A stretch of 64,000 nucleotides of DNA from Halieaceae bacterium (GTDB taxonomy: Bacteria; Pseudomonadota; Gammaproteobacteria; Pseudomonadales; Halieaceae). The notes under the pieces were generated by a model that saw only the letters and a program-made list of their open reading frames with translations, was not told the origin of the DNA and searched no databases. The stretch lies in the NCBI GenBank assembly GCA_902518075.1, contig CABYEX010000002.1:1-64000 (forward strand). Direction: 5' to 3'. Numbering within the stretch: position 1 is the stretch's first letter; every line of letters starts with the position of its first letter. Positions 61,973 through 64,000 of the stretch are shown here, piece by piece. The position numbers and the translations under genes were made by a program.

Positions 61973-62181
61973 CTAACTCCCGGCCGCATATCTCCGCTTA
62001 CCCCGACACCAATAGGGTTCCAACCAGCGTAGTTGGCGATGTTTATGAAAACTGCCCATACGGCTTTTGGGGGTGCTTCTCTAAGGAGTCTGGCTTCGAC
62101 GGATTTCCGAGGTAGCCAAATCAAAGCCACAACAATAACTAAACCTCTCACAATCAGTGACTTGGCCGAGAAAATATCCAC
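61957..62181 (-). pseudogene. Truncated SRPBCC (polyketide cyclase/dehydrase) family protein
   Basis: A 74-residue ORF with an N-terminal membrane helix, then VEARLLREAPPKAVWAVFINIANYAGWNPIG, the start of the SRPBCC hydrophobic-ligand-binding fold (usually about 140-150 residues). It stops after GDMRPG, in the middle of the fold, where the LysR-like frame begins in another register. A deletion that fused two genes is the simplest explanation. Confidence 0.55.
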
Positions 62182-62234
62182 CGCTTACTGAATGATCGCT
62201 TGGAGCCACTTGGCCGATGGCACGAGTGACAGAG

Positions 62235-62310
62235 TGGAGCGGGAAACGAGGTTCGAACTCGCGACCTCAACCTTGGCAAGGTTGCGCTCTTCCAACTGAG
62301 CTATTCCCGC
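62235..62310 (-). tRNA. tRNA-Gly (GCC)
   Basis: A complete cloverleaf on the minus strand: acceptor GCGGGAA pairs with TTCCCGC, D arm AGCTCAGTTGG, anticodon GCC in the loop of CCTTGCCAAGG, T arm GAGTTCGAACCTC, and an encoded 3' CCA. It lies 33 bp downstream of pgsA on the same strand. Confidence 0.96.
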
Positions 62311-62343
62311 ATAGTTTTGATTCTAGACCCGCGGTGGCCAGCG

Positions 62344-62922
62344 TCAACTGTCGGCTGATTGCGCTCCTTCCTTGAGGGTGGTCAGAAACGCCCGAAAATA
62401 AAGAATCATCGACCACAGCGTCAGGATAACGGCCAAGGCAAGCAAAAATAAGCCTAGAAGCCGAATCTCCTCCACCGCCGGCCAGGACGGATACCAGATC
62501 AGGACGGGAATCGCCGTCATCTGAACACCGGTTTTCACCTTAGCAATGCCGCTCACTGCCACCGAGGCCCGCTTACCCAGCTGCGCCATCCACTCCCGCA
62601 GCGCACTGATTACGATCTCGCGACCAATCACCACCATGCCGGCCAGCGTGATAAAGATATTGTCCATGCGGTGCATGAGCAGAATGAGCGCCACGGTTAC
62701 CAGTAGCTTATCGGCCACGGGGTCGAGAAAAGCTCCAAACTGAGAGGTCTGGCCCATGCGCCGGGCCACCCAACCATCAAACCAGTCGGTCACAGCCGCC
62801 ACAATAAAGACCACAGCGGCGCCCACAGTGGAGATAGGCTGCGGCAGGTAATAGCAAACCACCATCAAAGGTATCGCCACGATCCGCAGTCCCGTCAGCA
62901 TATTGGGCAAGTTTTGCGGCAA
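62344..62922 (-). CDS. pgsA: CDP-diacylglycerol--glycerol-3-phosphate 3-phosphatidyltransferase
   Basis: A 192-residue inner-membrane enzyme making phosphatidylglycerophosphate, the precursor of phosphatidylglycerol. The CDP-alcohol phosphatidyltransferase motif DG-x2-AR-x8-G-x3-D-x3-D is read in DWFDGWVARRMGQTSQFGAF then LDPVADK (residues about 43-70). Four or five helices. It follows uvrC by 55 bp, the usual uvrC-pgsA pair of gammaproteobacteria. Confidence 0.96.
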   Translation of the reverse strand: MPQNLPNMLTGLRIVAIPLMVVCYYLPQPISTVGAAVVFIVAAVTDWFDGWVARRMGQTSQFGAFLDPVADKLLVTVALILLMHRMDNIFITLAGMVVIGREIVISALREWMAQLGKRASVAVSGIAKVKTGVQMTAIPVLIWYPSWPAVEEIRLLGLFLLALAVILTLWSMILYFRAFLTTLKEGAQSADS

Positions 62923-62977
62923 GGCCTTACTCCCGCTATGGAATACCTGAGTTTGACACAGCCAGGGGGCGCTGTGC

Positions 62978-64000
62978 TCAGTCGTTCACCGTATGAAGAT
63001 GGTCGTAGATAGCTCGCGCAACGGCATCACTGATGCCCTTGATTTTGGAGAGCTCCTCCACGCTCGCGTTCTCGATCGCTTTGGCGCTACCGAAATGCCG
63101 GAGCAATTCGCGGCGGCGTTTGGCTCCCACCCCAGGAATATCCTCTAACAGGGACTGCTTGCGCGCCTTGGCCCGCTGGCCGCGATGCCCACTGATTGCA
63201 AAACGATGCGCCTCGTCACGAATCTGCTGGATCAAATGTAGTCCGGGATGATCACCCCTGAGCCGCATTTCTGCGCCAGAGTCGGCGTCGACCAGCGTCT
63301 CGAACCCCGCCTTGCGGGTGGTGCCCTTTGCCACGCCTACCACTTTAACACTGGAGATATCGTAGGTCGCGAGTACCTGCCGTGCCTGACTCACTTGCCC
63401 TTTTCCGCCGTCGATAAACAAAATATCCGGCAGCTGTCCTTCCCCGTTGGCGAGTCGCTTATAGCGTCGCTCCAGAGCTTGCTGCATGGCGGCGTAGTCG
63501 TCGCCCGCGGCAATATCTTTGATGTTGAACTTGCGATAATCCGACTTGCGCGCGCCGCTCCCATCAAATACCACACAGGAGGCTACCGTGGCCTCACCCA
63601 TGCTGTGACTAATATCAAAACACTCCATGCGGGTCGGTATGGTCTCGAGATCCAACGCACGGCGCAGTGACTCCAACCTGCCCGCCATGGTCTGCTTGCC
63701 CGCAAGGAAAGAGCGTAGATTGTTCTGCGCGTTCTGCTCGGCCATCTGTAACCAGCGCGAGCGCGCGTCGCGGACCTTGTCTTTGATCACCACCTTACGC
63801 CCCGATTCGGCTCCCAGTGCCTCCTCTAGTAGCGCACCATCTGTCATCGTGTGGCTGGTCACGATCTCCTGGGGAATCTGCTGCTGTCCCGAGAGGTAAA
63901 ACTGGGGCAAAAAAGCTTCAAGAATGGCCTCAGAGGGCTCATCGAGGCGAATCTGGGGATAGTAGCTGCGGCTCCCTAACACCCGGGCCTCGCGCACAAA
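62978..64000 (-). CDS. uvrC: UvrABC system protein C, C-terminal part (cut by window edge)
   Basis: The frame is open to the right edge; about 340 residues are visible. They include the RNase H-like 5' endonuclease domain (RMECFDISHSMGEATVASCVVFD, then DILFIDGGKGQVSQA with its catalytic Asp) and the C-terminal double helix-hairpin-helix (LLEDIPGVGAKRRRELLRHFGS, FSKIKGIS-like LSKIKGISDAVARAIYDHL). UvrC makes both incisions in nucleotide excision repair. The N-terminal GIY-YIG domain is outside the window. Confidence 0.96.
   Translation of the reverse strand, partial: FVREARVLGSRSYYPQIRLDEPSEAILEAFLPQFYLSGQQQIPQEIVTSHTMTDGALLEEALGAESGRKVVIKDKVRDARSRWLQMAEQNAQNNLRSFLAGKQTMAGRLESLRRALDLETIPTRMECFDISHSMGEATVASCVVFDGSGARKSDYRKFNIKDIAAGDDYAAMQQALERRYKRLANGEGQLPDILFIDGGKGQVSQARQVLATYDISSVKVVGVAKGTTRKAGFETLVDADSGAEMRLRGDHPGLHLIQQIRDEAHRFAISGHRGQRAKARKQSLLEDIPGVGAKRRRELLRHFGSAKAIENASVEELSKIKGISDAVARAIYDHLHTVND

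Noticed and set aside
1..64000. CRISPR arrays, insertion sequences, integrases, phage genes and rRNA genes
   Set aside because: I looked for repeat-spacer patterns, transposase or recombinase motifs and rRNA sequence and found none; the only repeats are those listed.

Overview
The window looks like chromosome of an aerobic marine gammaproteobacterium, most likely of the OM60/NOR5 (Halieaceae) type. The grounds are several TonB-dependent receptors of the marine oligotroph kind, a DmdA-like aminomethyltransferase, sterol-desaturase and spinster-like MFS genes, and a uvrC-pgsA-tRNA-Gly arrangement like that of Pseudomonas-type Gammaproteobacteria. This placement is inference from gene content; no rRNA or marker phylogeny is available in the window.

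Left block (1-13 kb): a catabolic cluster for an unidentified, probably ring-containing substrate. It holds an amidohydrolase (cut by the left edge), two SDR dehydrogenases, two ThuA-like proteins, a 2Fe-2S ferredoxin, an ACMSD-like amidohydrolase, a Rieske oxygenase alpha subunit, a double-cupin protein, a VOC-family protein, two MFS transporters and a TonB-dependent receptor. An AraC regulator is divergent to the receptor. Several genes overlap by 4-8 bp and must be co-translated.

Block 13-25 kb: a mixed metabolic stretch with a cupin, a sodium:solute symporter translationally coupled to an unlisted 39-residue membrane peptide, an iron-type alcohol dehydrogenase, a DmdA-like protein, an aldehyde dehydrogenase with a MOSC protein, a sterol-desaturase-type di-iron protein, a NUDIX hydrolase and an MFS transporter.

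Block 25.2-25.9 kb: a 274-bp sequence occurs twice in direct orientation with one visible mismatch. Each copy is a complete minus-strand transcription unit: a near-consensus promoter whose -10 lies inside a 16-bp palindrome, about 80 nt of leader, a 35-codon ORF and a strong intrinsic terminator. It may be a small mRNA or a regulatory RNA gene, and is one of the most unusual features here.

Block 26-50.6 kb: a nitrogen-scavenging purine island. It opens with a TonB-dependent receptor preceded by a textbook sigma-54 promoter and an NtrC-like palindrome. Then come two nucleobase permeases, 8-oxoguanine deaminase, xanthine dehydrogenase (two subunits plus XdhC), allantoicase, OHCU decarboxylase, HIU hydrolase, ureidoglycolate lyase, guanine deaminase and the membrane urate oxidase PuuD. 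Two paralogous phosphoribosyltransferases bracket the plus-strand genes. On the opposite strand lie the PuuE-type allantoinase and ureDABCEFG plus a small His-rich membrane protein. Together these encode every step from guanine, 8-oxoguanine, hypoxanthine or xanthine through urate and allantoin to glyoxylate, CO2 and ammonia. Between xdhC and the allantoicase gene lies a 56-codon remnant of a second, metal-dependent allantoinase (AllB type), suggesting that PuuE replaced AllB.

Right block (50.6-64 kb): a 45-residue Cys-rich peptide gene, nei-like DNA glycosylase, a second AzgA-type permease, a 2OG-Fe(II) oxygenase, tRNA-Cys, a DUF3604 protein, a three-gene 2-oxoacid:acceptor oxidoreductase operon, two gene remnants (SRPBCC and a possible LysR fragment), tRNA-Gly, pgsA and the C-terminal part of uvrC. 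The about 7.5 kb between tRNA-Gly and tRNA-Cys looks like an insertion into what is often a compact tRNA array.
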